A stretch of DNA of 64,000 bases from the NCBI GenBank assembly GCA_019636445.1, contig JAHBXO010000023.1, positions 1 through 64,000 on the forward strand, written 5' to 3'. The position numbers and the translations under genes are program-made. The notes under the pieces were generated by a model. That model ran no database searches. It worked only from the letters and a program-made list of their open reading frames with translations, and was not told the DNA's origin. Of this stretch, positions 1 through 7,704 are shown piece by piece (position 1 is the first letter of the stretch; each line of letters starts with the position of its first letter). Source of the stretch: Gemmataceae bacterium. GTDB lineage: Bacteria > Planctomycetota > Planctomycetia > Gemmatales > Gemmataceae.

Positions 1-45
1 GGAGATTCGAATACCAATCACGATCGCGAAAACCGGAGGTGCGAA

Positions 46-513
46 ATGAAGTCGACGACGCGCGCATTCGTCTTTCTCGTCTTGGCGGCCACCGTGTCTA
101 TCGCGATCGTACGGGCCGAGGAGGACTGCAATCCGAACGGCAAGAGCTACGGAGCGAAGACGGTCAACTGCAACGCGACGAAATCGAGTTGTTTGGACAG
201 TGTGATCGAATACACGCAAAGCGGAGCCCCTTTCTGCGTGCCGAACCGCGAGATCACCCGGATTTACGGTGTCGATACCGCTTGTGAGGAATTGATCAAT
301 GTCACCGGAACAAAGAAAGTCTGCATCGATTGGATCGATACGGTCACGAATGAAGGTGTAACGCAAGTCTGTTACGACTATTACGACTGCACGCCTACGC
401 CGACGACATTCTCCTGGGAATGCACGGCTGGAATTGTACTGAAGGAGTTACGTGTGGTGGTTAAGGCGACAGCGGATTGCAGAAACGTCGAGGATCCTAT
501 GGATCCTTTGTAG
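46..513 (+). CDS. Secreted cysteine-rich hypothetical protein
   Basis: A 155-residue protein of unknown function. Residues 1-24 form a signal peptide with a basic N-end, a hydrophobic core (FVFLVLAATVSIAIV) and a VRA|E cleavage site. The mature part holds ten cysteines (28, 42, 49, 64, 80, 93, 109, 115, 126, 145), which suggests up to five disulfides in an exported protein. The ATG has a clear ribosome binding site, GGAGG, seven bases upstream. The next gene starts 35 bases after the stop, so the two are probably co-transcribed. I do not recognise the family. Base composition is less GC-rich than most of the window. Confidence 0.75.
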   Translation: MKSTTRAFVFLVLAATVSIAIVRAEEDCNPNGKSYGAKTVNCNATKSSCLDSVIEYTQSGAPFCVPNREITRIYGVDTACEELINVTGTKKVCIDWIDTVTNEGVTQVCYDYYDCTPTPTTFSWECTAGIVLKELRVVVKATADCRNVEDPMDPL

Positions 514-548
514 TCATCCTTGGGCCTCGCTATTCAAGGAACCTCCAC

Positions 549-1637
549 ATGTTAGCATTGTATTCACAGCTGGCATTAATGCTGGTATGTGCCTGTTCCG
601 ATTCGACAACAGTCGAGAAATTGGAAGAATGCGCGAGAAAGTCGATCGAGTCACGTGAGATCATCAAGAATTACCACCTTCTGGCATCGATCGACATTCG
701 CGAACGCACGAATGGAAAACTAGAGGAATACCGATACGAATTCGAAGCTTGGAAGAAGGGGGAAAGGTACCGGTTGGACCGCAAGGTGATCGAAGAATCC
801 GAGAATCGCAAGAATAATGGTACCCGATGGATATATTGCAGGAATTGCGAACAAGACGGGATGAAGATCACAACGTATATGGGACCGAATTCCATCTCGC
901 CCGTGATGATCTCGCGTATCGACGATAACGATCCACGGCATTATCACATCGACTGGAGGTTCTTGGGCCTCCGCAAATCTGAACTATATAACAAGGACAG
1001 GCGACCCGATGCGGATTTGCTTGAGATTCGGAAACTCGACAACATTACGATCTCGGTGACGGCCGCAGGCGTGAACGACGTGCGTCATTTTGAAAGTAAG
1101 ACACCCGCCGGGATACTGAAGATTACGTTTGATGGATCGGCGGCTTTCAACCCGACGTACTTTTATCTCGATGCTAAGCGCGGAAATGACATCCTGGCTA
1201 CGGAGACAAATGTGGTGTATCAAAAGATCGACGGTATTCCATTCCCGCGATCCATGCACTACTCGTCAATGTTGAACAAATCGGTGGTCATGAGCGAATT
1301 AAAGATCAACGTTAAGTCTATTGAGTTGAATGGCGAAATCGAGGATTCCGTTTTTACATTGGCCGGTTTGAATCTCCGTGAGGGGCAGCCAATACGACTT
1401 CCGGAAATCCAGGACTCGTCGAAGCAGCCGACTTGGAAGGATGGTAAAATCGATAAAGATTTTACGTGGTCGAAATCGGCGACCGAGGGCCATCGGAAAC
1501 TGATGGAACAAAAGGCCGAGAACCCCGTGCCCGATGTGGCGCCCGGACTTTTTGAATCGCGTTGGCCCTATTTTCTCGTCGCCGGGTTTTTCGCCCTCGC
1601 GGGATTCCTGACCGCTCGAAAAATCCGTCGGGGCTAG
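549..1637 (+). CDS. Hypothetical exported protein with C-terminal membrane anchor
   Basis: About 362 residues, family not recognised. The chosen ATG starts a hydrophobic leader ending in a weak lipobox-like VCAC, so it may be a lipoprotein. An in-frame ATG at 477 adds 24 basic residues but would overlap the preceding gene. The body is charged and soluble-looking. Residues 340-356 form one membrane helix followed by the basic tail ARKIRRG. This exported domain with a C-terminal anchor fits a surface protein acting with the secreted Cys-rich neighbour. GC content looks nearer 50% than the surrounding 60-65%, hinting at acquisition. The DUF1559 gene starts four bases after the stop. Confidence 0.7.
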   Translation: MLALYSQLALMLVCACSDSTTVEKLEECARKSIESREIIKNYHLLASIDIRERTNGKLEEYRYEFEAWKKGERYRLDRKVIEESENRKNNGTRWIYCRNCEQDGMKITTYMGPNSISPVMISRIDDNDPRHYHIDWRFLGLRKSELYNKDRRPDADLLEIRKLDNITISVTAAGVNDVRHFESKTPAGILKITFDGSAAFNPTYFYLDAKRGNDILATETNVVYQKIDGIPFPRSMHYSSMLNKSVVMSELKINVKSIELNGEIEDSVFTLAGLNLREGQPIRLPEIQDSSKQPTWKDGKIDKDFTWSKSATEGHRKLMEQKAENPVPDVAPGLFESRWPYFLVAGFFALAGFLTARKIRRG

Positions 1638-1640
1638 CCT

Positions 1641-2564
1641 GTGCCGGAGGTTCGTCCCGTGTCGCAGGAACACCGCCCTCGGGCCGGATACACTCTCATC
1701 GAGCTGATTGTCGTCATCGCCATCGTCGGCACTCTCTTGGGCCTTCTGCTTCCTGCGGTCCAGAATGTGCGCGCCGCGGCGGCGAGAATCCGGTGCGGCA
1801 ATCAGATGCGGCAACTCGCCTTGGCGGCGCACCAGTTCCACGATTCCTTTGAAACACTACCACCGGCGTTCAACGGCCGCGGGAGCACTTCGCGACTCAA
1901 CTGGCACGTGAAGCTATTGCCGTTCATCGAGCAGGATGCGGCGTGGCAAGCGACGCTCGCCGACTTTCAACGGGAACCAAACCCGTATTCTCAAACGAAG
2001 CCCCATGGCAACTTCGACAAGCTGTTCGCCGCCTACGAGTGCCCGGCGGATTCGCGCACCGCGACCGCTTGGACCGTTCAGACCATGAACGGCCCCCGTC
2101 ACGTTTCCGTGTCGTCGTACTTGGGCAACAGCGGTGCTGCGCACGGCGATCGCCAAGGCGTGATCTACCGCAATTCCCGGATCGGATTGGCCCACATCCT
2201 CGATGGTTCATCCAATACATTGCTAATGGGCGAACGCCCGCCGAGTTACAATCTGCTCTACGGTTGGTGGTACGCGGGAGCGGGGCAGGACGGCCGGGGT
2301 TCACTCGATTCCGTCCTGGCCGCGCGCGAGCGGAATCGTTCCCTTTATCCCAGCTATCAATCGTGCGGCGACGGTCCGTTCCCGATGAAAGCCCGTCGCG
2401 TCGATGAACCCTGTTCGGCGTTCCATTATTGGAGCTTCCACGGGGGCGGGTTGAACCTCGCTTTTTGCGATGGCTCCGTCCGTTTTTCGAGTTATTCGAT
2501 CGATGGAGTCTTGCCGGAACTGGCAACGCGAAGTGGCGGCGAACCGGTCGGTGTTCCCGATTAA
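1641..2564 (+). CDS. DUF1559 prepilin-like protein with H-X9-DG tag
   Basis: A 307-residue member of the DUF1559 family, which is hugely expanded in planctomycetes. The N-terminus has a type IV prepilin signal: after RAG comes YTLIEL with the conserved Glu (residue 21), then a hydrophobic helix to about residue 40, as recognised by prepilin peptidase. The body has the family LLMGERPPS segment and ends with the H-X9-DG tag (HGGGLNLAFCDGSV). The start is GTG at 1641; an in-frame GTG at 1659 also keeps the prepilin signal. The gene lies four bases after the anchored protein, so the three genes from 46 may be one operon. Function of the family is unknown; an envelope or pseudopilus role is inferred. 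Confidence 0.9.
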   Translation: MPEVRPVSQEHRPRAGYTLIELIVVIAIVGTLLGLLLPAVQNVRAAAARIRCGNQMRQLALAAHQFHDSFETLPPAFNGRGSTSRLNWHVKLLPFIEQDAAWQATLADFQREPNPYSQTKPHGNFDKLFAAYECPADSRTATAWTVQTMNGPRHVSVSSYLGNSGAAHGDRQGVIYRNSRIGLAHILDGSSNTLLMGERPPSYNLLYGWWYAGAGQDGRGSLDSVLAARERNRSLYPSYQSCGDGPFPMKARRVDEPCSAFHYWSFHGGGLNLAFCDGSVRFSSYSIDGVLPELATRSGGEPVGVPD

Positions 2565-2589
2565 GAACCGCTATAGACGTATATGATTT

Positions 2590-2613
2590 CGCGGCGGGTC
2601 GAAGCCCGCCGCG
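2590..2613. terminator. GC hairpin between convergent genes
   Basis: A 9-bp perfect stem (CGCGGCGGG with CCCGCCGCG, 6-base loop) sits between the stops of two convergent genes. It has no strong T-run, so it is a possible bidirectional terminator. Confidence 0.5.
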
Positions 2614-2635
2614 TCGTGGGTCGTCTTTCCCTGAA

Positions 2636-3397
2636 TTACACCAGCGATTCCAGCAGGTACTTCAGCTTCCGCACTTCGGGTTCGACCGGGTACTCGTCGT
2701 TCGGCACGGCACGCACGTCCACGGTCAGGGCGCGGTCGTAGCGGCAGCGGTCGAGGTGCGTGACGAGCTTGCCGTACTCCAGTTCGCCGAGGCCGACGCG
2801 TACTTGGAACGCATCGGGCTTCGACGCCGAATCGCGCAGGCGGACATGGCGGACGTACGGGTAGAGCTTGTCGAAGTCGACCGGCCCGCGTTCGCCGGCG
2901 ATGTAGTAGCTGGGGTCGAGCGTCAGGCCGAGGCCGGGGACACGCTTGCAGAGTTCGATGGCGCCGGCCGGTTCGGCGGTCAGCGTCGTCGAGTTCGTCT
3001 CGACGGTGAGAATGACGCCCTCGGTCTGGGCGATCTCGACCCAGTCCTGGAGGCGGGCTACGTCAGCGTCGACGTCGCCGTCCTTCGGAGCGGCGAGGAC
3101 GGAGACCACCGGCACGGTGAGCAGGCGCGCCAGCCGGCAGACCCCACGAAACTGCTTGCGGATCTCCGGCCCGTCGAGGACGGCGAAGCTGGCGTGAATG
3201 GCGGCGAAGGCGACGTTGGTGGCCTTGAGCTTCTGAACGATCTTCGTCAGATCGCCCGTCAGGTCGGACGGTTTCAGGTGCGGGCCGTCCTCGTGGATGG
3301 CGAGGTCGGCCTTGGTGAAGTTCATTTCGCGAATGGTCTTCAGGGCTTCGTCGAGCGGATGCTGGGCGAAGCAGAGCGTGGAACAGGCAACGTACAC
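2636..3397 (-). CDS. Sugar phosphate isomerase/epimerase (TIM barrel)
   Basis: A 253-residue protein of the xylose-isomerase-like TIM-barrel superfamily. Recognisable strands include ADLAIHEDG, VAFAAIHASF, VILTVETNS and the LGLTLDPSYYIAG metal-site region, followed by HVRLRDS. The substrate cannot be told. The open frame runs far upstream on this strand, but the start is set at the GTG at 3397, which has a strong GGAGG site eight bases away and begins the first barrel strand (YVACSTLCF). There is no signal peptide, so it acts in the cytoplasm, unlike the Tat-exported paralogue at 56.9 kb. It is divergent from the small gene at 3648. Confidence 0.85.
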   Translation of the reverse strand: MYVACSTLCFAQHPLDEALKTIREMNFTKADLAIHEDGPHLKPSDLTGDLTKIVQKLKATNVAFAAIHASFAVLDGPEIRKQFRGVCRLARLLTVPVVSVLAAPKDGDVDADVARLQDWVEIAQTEGVILTVETNSTTLTAEPAGAIELCKRVPGLGLTLDPSYYIAGERGPVDFDKLYPYVRHVRLRDSASKPDAFQVRVGLGELEYGKLVTHLDRCRYDRALTVDVRAVPNDEYPVEPEVRKLKYLLESLV

Positions 3398-3647
3398 GGC
3401 GCAGGCCTCCGTGAAAGCGCGCCGCGGCCGGAGCCGGGGCGCGTTCCCCCAATGTGTCGCGACGCCGCCGTTTCCCCTGTCGGCGGCGCGCGGTCCCGGA
3501 ATGAGGCGTGGGAAATAGCCGGGCGAAAAATGACCCGCAAGGGAATTCCCTTCGAATTGTGAGAAATACACGCGACTGCTCTCGCGTTTCCGGCAAGGGA
3601 ACGCTATCGCGGCGGGCCGGGGAACCGGGGCGATTCGGAGGCGCGAC

Positions 3648-4001
3648 ATGACCGCGAAGGACGGGGCGAATTGGCAAGCGACGCTGGCCGAGGTGGAGCG
3701 ATCGATCGACGACTGCCTGGCGGCACTGGCGAAGTACGAATCGGCCTTCGCGAAGGTCCTGCACGAACCGGTCCCGCCGGTGCCCTCGCGGCCGCTGCCC
3801 GCGCCGACCGCCGCCTGGGACGACACGCTTGCCGACGCGGCGCGGCGCACGGATGAAGTCGAGCAACTCCTCGATGAGCAGGAGCGAGTCTGGGGCCGCT
3901 GGCGGCAGGCACTCGGCCAGTGGCAACGCACCCTCGACGCGCTGCCGCCCGGAACCGTCGGCCGGACACCGCTCACCGCGACGGCTACAACGGCTCCATG
4001 A
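3648..4001 (+). CDS. Small coiled-coil hypothetical protein coupled to ispD
   Basis: A 117-residue acidic protein of unknown function. Residues 5-45 and 58-98 are heptad-like helices rich in Ala, Glu, Gln and Arg, joined by a proline-rich linker (PVPPVPSRPLPAP), so a two-helix coiled coil is likely. Its TGA overlaps the ATG of ispD (ATGA at 3998-4001), the classic layout for translational coupling. This supports it being a real gene transcribed with ispD. It has no signal peptide and no membrane segment. Confidence 0.65.
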   Translation: MTAKDGANWQATLAEVERSIDDCLAALAKYESAFAKVLHEPVPPVPSRPLPAPTAAWDDTLADAARRTDEVEQLLDEQERVWGRWRQALGQWQRTLDALPPGTVGRTPLTATATTAP

Positions 4002-4738
4002 GCGAATTCGCCGTCATCCTCCCCGCCGCCGGTTCGTCCACCCGGTTCGGCGGCCTCGAAAAGAAACCCTTCACCAGCCTCGACGGCCGACCGATCTGGC
4101 TCCGCTCCTGCGAACTCTTCTGGACGCGCCCCGATGTCTCGCGCGTCTACATCGTCATCGCCCCGGACGACGGCGAGGTCTTCCGCGCCCGCTTCGGGCA
4201 CCTGCTGCTGTTCGCGAACGCCGAGATCGTCGAGGGCGGGGCGGAGCGCTTCGAGTCGGTGGCGAACGCGCTGGACAAGGTGCCGGCGGAGGTGCCGTTC
4301 GTGGCGGTCCACGACGCAGTGCGGCCACTCGTCACTTCCCGGCAGATCGACGCCGTGTTCGCGAAGACGCGCGAGACGGGCGCGGCGATGCTCGGCGTGC
4401 CGCTGGCGGACACCCTCAAGCGAGTCGAGGGGGATGTGGTGCGCGGCACGGTGCCGCGCGCCGGGCTGTGGCAGGCGCAGACGCCGCAGGTCTTCCGGCG
4501 GGACTGGCTCGTCGAGGCCTATGCGAATTGGGGGAATCTGGGCACCGCCATCACCGACGACGCCCAGTTGCTGGAGGCGGGCGGCCGCGCCGTCGCGATG
4601 GTGCCGGGGACGGCGGCGAACTTCAAGATCACAACGCAGGACGACCTCGCGCTGGCCGAGGCGGTGGTACGATCGCGTGCGAAGCCGGTGGAGGAGAAGC
4701 CCCCCGCCCGCGGCTTCGGCGACGAGGCCGAGTGGTGA
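3998..4738 (+). CDS. ispD: 2-C-methyl-D-erythritol 4-phosphate cytidylyltransferase
   Basis: A 246-residue enzyme of the MEP isoprenoid pathway: it transfers CMP from CTP to methylerythritol phosphate in the cytoplasm. The N-terminal CTP-binding loop LPAAGSSTRF (8-17) with a downstream basic KK segment, the VHDAVRP motif (104-110), QTPQVF and the TDDAQLLEA segment are all present. C-terminal FKITTQDDLALAE is characteristic of IspD. Length is normal for the family. The start is the ATG overlapping the upstream stop; a longer frame to 3920 is out of keeping with the family. The upstream partner is a coiled-coil protein rather than another MEP-pathway gene. Confidence 0.95.
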   Translation: MSEFAVILPAAGSSTRFGGLEKKPFTSLDGRPIWLRSCELFWTRPDVSRVYIVIAPDDGEVFRARFGHLLLFANAEIVEGGAERFESVANALDKVPAEVPFVAVHDAVRPLVTSRQIDAVFAKTRETGAAMLGVPLADTLKRVEGDVVRGTVPRAGLWQAQTPQVFRRDWLVEAYANWGNLGTAITDDAQLLEAGGRAVAMVPGTAANFKITTQDDLALAEAVVRSRAKPVEEKPPARGFGDEAEW

Positions 4739-4936
4739 ACCGGCCCCCCGCCCACGCAAGCGCCGTCGGCTTCGTCATTCCGCCGCCACCGCGCCACCCT
4801 TCGGCGGAAAGACGCCCGATTTCCGGAAGCGCCGTAGCCCCGTAACGACTTACGTCGAATACCGGCGATTGCGGGACATGGTGGAACGAAGATTTTTCGA
4901 CCCGAGACGATCGCGACCTCCCGCAAGCCTGACCAG

Positions 4937-5116
4937 ATGAACAATGCCGAGCCTACGTTTTCAAGTGTGAAGCGGGAATTCGGCGACGCGGTGCGGGCGA
5001 AGACCTACGCCGCGATGCGGAGCGAGATGCTTGCGTAGATCCTCTGTCACAACGTCGTCGTCTGTGTCCACGAGATGCTCTCGATGGGGATCGCGTTCGA
5101 GTTCGGCGGCGACTAG
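4937..5116 (+). pseudogene. 3' remnant of a DDE transposase with in-frame stop
   Basis: Translation reads SSVKREFGDAVRAKT, then AAMRSEMLA, a TAG stop at 5036, then ILCHNVVVCVHEMLSMGI to a second TAG at 5114. This matches the usual C-terminal end of DDE transposases (roughly KxKFGDxxRSKT...AMxNExLxKxLCHNxxxxIxxMxELGI). The catalytic part is missing, so this is a decayed fragment. It ends 40 bases before the intact IS5-type element, suggesting an old insertion hot spot. The rest of 4739-5155 holds nothing else I can support. Confidence 0.65.
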
Positions 5117-5155
5117 AAGGTCAAGGACATAACCGAAGTCGACGAGCCGTGAATT

Positions 5156-5160
5156 CTTAG
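5156..5160. repeat. Target site duplication, left copy (CTTAG)
   Basis: CTTAG here is repeated directly at 6048-6052, flanking the element exactly. It contains the TTAG (YTAR) type of target used by IS5-family elements. Confidence 0.8.
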
Positions 5161-6047
5161 AAACTCTAACAAAACCTCGGTTCAAGCTTTTTGTAGTCGG
5201 TTGTAGCAGGCTTTGATGCAAGCCAGCGTGAGGAACGCCTGATGGATGTCGGATCGTTTGTCGTAGCGGACTTTCAACCGCCGGTTCTGGTGTATGGCGG
5301 CGATGGTCTGTTCGACGACGTAGCGGTCCTTCCCCAGCCCGCTGCCGTGGCCGGACCCGCGTTGGGCGATGGTTGGCGTGATGCCGAGCCAAAGCAGGAT
5401 CGCCGCATGCGGGGCGGAGTGGTAGGCGCGATCGGCGAGGAGCTCCTTCGGGACGCGGCTCGGTTGGCCGTAGTCGGCGATCGGGCAGGCGACGAGCACG
5501 GCGAGCATGAGGGCGACGTCATGGACGTTGGCGGCGCTGACGGCGCAGGCCAGGGGAATGCCGGTCCGGTCGACCATCAGGTGGTGTTTTGAGCCGTTTT
5601 TGGCTCGATCCGTGGGGTTCGGTCCGGTATCGACCCCCCAAAAACCGCGCGGACGCTCGAACTGTCGATGACGCACTTGGACCAGTCGAGTTTGCCGGCG
5701 TTGGCAAGGTGGGCCAGCAGCGTGGCATGGATTTTCTTCCAGACGCCGGCGTCCTGCCACTCGGCGAGTCGCCGCCAGCAGGACATGCCGCAGCCGCAGT
5801 TCATCTCGGCGGGGAGGTCTTCCCAGGGGAGTCCGGTCTTGAGAACGAAAAGGATGCCGGTGAGGGCTTTGCGGTCGTCGAGGCGGGGTCGTCCGCCTTT
5901 GGGGCTGGGCGTGTGTTTGGGGAGCAGGGGTTCGATGAGGGCCCACAATCCATCCGGCAGTAATGGCTTCGCCATGACCCGATCCTCCATGAATGAGGAC
6001 CGGAGAATACCCGAAAACGACGAAGAGCGCAAGTTCTGTTAGAGTTT
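5161..6047 (-). mobile_element. IS5-family insertion sequence, complete (887 bp)
   Basis: The element is bounded by 15-bp terminal inverted repeats: AAACTCTAACAAAAC at 5161-5175 and the complement of AAACTCTAACAGAAC at 6033-6047 (one mismatch). CTTAG is directly repeated outside both ends. It holds one transposase in two overlapping frames. The length, the two-frame transposase and the target sequence fit the IS427-like subgroup of IS5. Both ends and all three catalytic residues look intact, so it may be active or recently arrived. Confidence 0.9.
5182..5975 (-). CDS. IS5-family transposase, two frames (probable programmed frameshift)
   Basis: The first frame starts at the ATG at 5975 (MAKPLLPDG) and carries the helix-turn-helix region (LTGILFVLKTGLPWEDLP) and the first catalytic Asp (CVIDSSSV). 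It runs into a T5-G6 tract at about 5634-5645. A shift of -1 there joins it to the second frame (WGVDTGPNPTD), which supplies the second Asp (LLADRAYHS) and the catalytic Glu (VVEQTIAAIHQNRRL) and ends at 5182. A homopolymer junction is typical of programmed frameshifting in IS5/IS427 elements, so I read this as functional rather than broken. A simple inactivating indel or a sequencing slip in the run is the alternative. Confidence 0.85.
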
Positions 6048-6052
6048 CTTAG
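6048..6052. repeat. Target site duplication, right copy (CTTAG)
   Basis: Direct repeat of 5156-5160, immediately outside the right inverted repeat of the insertion sequence. Confidence 0.8.
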
Positions 6053-6254
6053 ATTTCTGGGGGGTAGCGTGAGAGCGGCGGTCGCCAAGCCTTGATTTGC
6101 GACCGGCCAACTGTGGTGAAACCTCAGGTAGGTAAGCGTACGGCAAATCGTCAGGCCGATGCAAGGCGGCAGCCCTTGTGGCTGGAATCTGATGCACGCG
6201 TCTACTTTTTTGTCCATTTCGGGCAATCGTATCACTTTTTCGTAACTCGCACGA

Positions 6255-6284
6255 TTGACAGGATTTGTCCGCGTGCTTTATTCT
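6255..6284 (+). promoter_or_regulatory. Probable sigma-70 promoter of the Panacea/PemK operon
   Basis: A consensus -35 box TTGACA (6255-6260) is followed after 18 bases by TATTCT (6279-6284; 4 of 6 consensus positions). It lies about 75 bases before the GTG start. The inverted repeat at 6303-6332 is just downstream. Confidence 0.5.
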
Positions 6285-6302
6285 CGTCTGTGGATTTCGA
6301 TT

Positions 6303-6332
6303 GCTTCGGACATTCCATCCGTTCGCCGAAGC
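6303..6332 (+). promoter_or_regulatory. Inverted repeat in the toxin-antitoxin leader (candidate operator)
   Basis: GCTTCGG (6303-6309) and CCGAAGC (6326-6332) are perfect inverted arms between promoter and start codon. A binding site for autoregulation or a leader hairpin are both possible. Autoregulation is common in type II systems, but no DNA-binding domain is obvious in the Panacea protein. Confidence 0.35.
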
Positions 6333-6361
6333 CCTAAAATGGCGGTAAAAGAGGTATTGTC

Positions 6362-6958
6362 GTGTCGCTCGCCATCTCGGTAGCCAAAGAACTCACGCGG
6401 CTGGCCGACTCCGGGCCGGAGCCTGACCCGTTGACCAACCTTCGCCTGCAAAAGCTCCTCTACTACGTTCAGGGGTGGTCGCTTGTCGCCCGCGAAAGCC
6501 AGTTCTTCCCGGAAGGGATTGAAGCGTGGCGGCACGGACCAGTCGTGCCCGACGTGTACCACGGACTGCCGAAGGACTTGGGTTGTGACCCTATTATTCA
6601 GGACTACTTCCAAAGTGCGCCTGACCTGTCGGCGGAAGAGCGGCGGTTCGTCTCGTCCGTTTGGGAGGCGTACAAGGGCTACTCGGCCACCGCACTGCGA
6701 CAGAAGACACATCAGGAAAGCCCGTGGAAAGACGCTTGGGGCGACCGTCCCGCCGACGGTACCGGGAACGACCTCATCGGCATTGACGCCATCGACGTGT
6801 TCTTCGCGTCCCAAGACATGCCGGGGCCGATCGAGCGGTACGAGCGGGAACGCATACAGATGGAGCGGGACGCTACCCGCAAGCTGGCCGAGCGGCCACG
6901 CATAAACAAGGCCAAACTGGCGGCGCGGGCAACCTATGTGAGTGGCTCATTGCGGTAA
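6362..6958 (+). CDS. Panacea-domain (DUF4065, SocA/GepA-like) antitoxin
   Basis: A 198-residue protein. The Panacea hallmark is at residues 20-70: LTNLRLQKLLYYVQGWSL, then FPEGIEAWRHGPVVPDVY. The middle has the expected helical region (AEERRFVSSVWEAYKGYSA, then KTHQESPWKDAW). Proteins with this domain are known to act as antitoxins, neutralising many unrelated toxin families encoded beside them. Its partner here is the PemK/MazF-like gene starting at about 6966. The start is GTG at 6362 with an AGAGG site upstream. A basic tail after residue 160 is longer than the core domain and could contact the toxin. Confidence 0.85.
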   Translation: MSLAISVAKELTRLADSGPEPDPLTNLRLQKLLYYVQGWSLVARESQFFPEGIEAWRHGPVVPDVYHGLPKDLGCDPIIQDYFQSAPDLSAEERRFVSSVWEAYKGYSATALRQKTHQESPWKDAWGDRPADGTGNDLIGIDAIDVFFASQDMPGPIERYERERIQMERDATRKLAERPRINKAKLAARATYVSGSLR

Positions 6959-6965
6959 GTATATC

Positions 6966-7313
6966 GTGACGTTTAGCCACCCGGCCGGAACTATCGTCTA
7001 CATCAAGGATGTTACGCCGGTGGACGGCGGAGAAGTCAAAACGCGCCCCGTGATTCTACTTGACGACTGCTGTGACGCCGACGAGTTCATCGTCGGCGTT
7101 GCTGTTACCAGTGAGTTCAACCGCCCACTAGAACCATTTGCCGTCGAGTTGCCCTTCGGCAGCCACGGAAAATGCAAGACCGGCCTCACCAAACCCTCGA
7201 TTGCCCACTGCGAATGGATTGTAAAATCTCACCCGTCTGACGTTCGCGAGCGGGTGGGTTACGTCACCGACGATATCTTGCTGCAAATTGCCGAACGCTT
7301 ACCCGAAGACTGA
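6966..7313 (+). CDS. PemK/MazF-like toxin
   Basis: About 115 residues. The pattern GTIVYIKDV...KTRPVILLDD...EFIVGVAVTSEF...PFAVELPF...TGLTKPSIAHCEWIV follows the PemK/MazF beta-barrel: an N-terminal G-x-IVYV strand, a KxRPVLIL segment, and a central TGLxKPS-xxxCxW motif. Known members are ribosome-dependent or free mRNA endoribonucleases, but the nuclease activity here is inferred. The start is either GTG 6966, eight bases after the antitoxin stop, or GTG 6942, which overlaps the antitoxin gene by 17 bases. Antitoxin first, toxin second, with tight spacing fits a type II operon, ended by the terminator at 7547. Confidence 0.8.
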   Translation: MTFSHPAGTIVYIKDVTPVDGGEVKTRPVILLDDCCDADEFIVGVAVTSEFNRPLEPFAVELPFGSHGKCKTGLTKPSIAHCEWIVKSHPSDVRERVGYVTDDILLQIAERLPED

Positions 7314-7546
7314 TAGATATTCGTCACTTGACGCCTCATCGACAGTCTGCCTCAAAACTCCCCCGTCTGTCTCAAAATTCAACGAGTGTAGCATGGTTGT
7401 GAGACCAAGCTATCGGACGGAGGTATATGCCCAAAGCGAATCGTATACCACAATTCACAATCCTGCACTTTCAATCGTCCGTCTACCACGCGCTCATTCC
7501 CTCGCCGTTTCCTGTCTACAAACGTCTAGTTAGACCCTCCGCGGCC

Positions 7547-7585
7547 CCGATTTCGATCCGAATACGGGTCGAAATCGGCATTTTT
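7547..7585 (+). terminator. Intrinsic terminator of the toxin-antitoxin operon
   Basis: A 14-bp stem with one G-U wobble, outer arm CCGATTTCGATCCG, closes over the loop AATA (7547-7578). It is followed by CA and TTTTT at 7581-7585. Confidence 0.75.
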
Positions 7586-7598
7586 CCCCTTCGCGCGG

Positions 7599-7628
7599 TT
7601 GCACACGTATACTGAACGTAGGTATAGT
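7599..7628 (+). promoter_or_regulatory. Probable promoter for the gene at 7705
   Basis: TTGCAC (7599-7604) and TATAGT (7623-7628) are separated by 18 bases. This is close to the sigma-70 consensus and about 76 bases before the next start codon, just beyond a terminator. Confidence 0.45.
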
Positions 7629-7704
7629 ATCTCCAGACGAGACCACTGGGGAGTTCGGCACACGCCGCGACCACCCCGGCGGACGGCGACACCAGGAGGC
7701 GATC

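Larger units (their letters stand above)
6053..6361. other. Intergenic region upstream of the toxin-antitoxin pair
   Basis: This 309-base stretch contains no convincing gene. Its right half carries the probable promoter and a small inverted repeat for the Panacea gene, listed separately. The left half shows nothing I can identify. Confidence 0.6.
7314..7704. other. Intergenic region after the toxin gene
   Basis: There is no convincing gene in this 391-base stretch. It holds a strong terminator (7547-7585) and a probable promoter (7599-7628). The first 230 bases are comparatively AT-rich and I see no recognisable remnant in them. Confidence 0.6.

Noticed and set aside
3398..4759. Long minus-strand frame continuing upstream of the epimerase through the ispD region
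   Set aside because: It lies antisense to ispD and the coiled-coil gene, has low-complexity Arg/Gly-rich translation, and the epimerase has a better start with a strong ribosome binding site at 3397.
5182..5975. Treating the transposase as a broken pseudogene
   Set aside because: The split falls exactly at a T5-G6 run, all DDE residues survive in the joined reading and the ends are intact, which fits programmed frameshifting better than decay.
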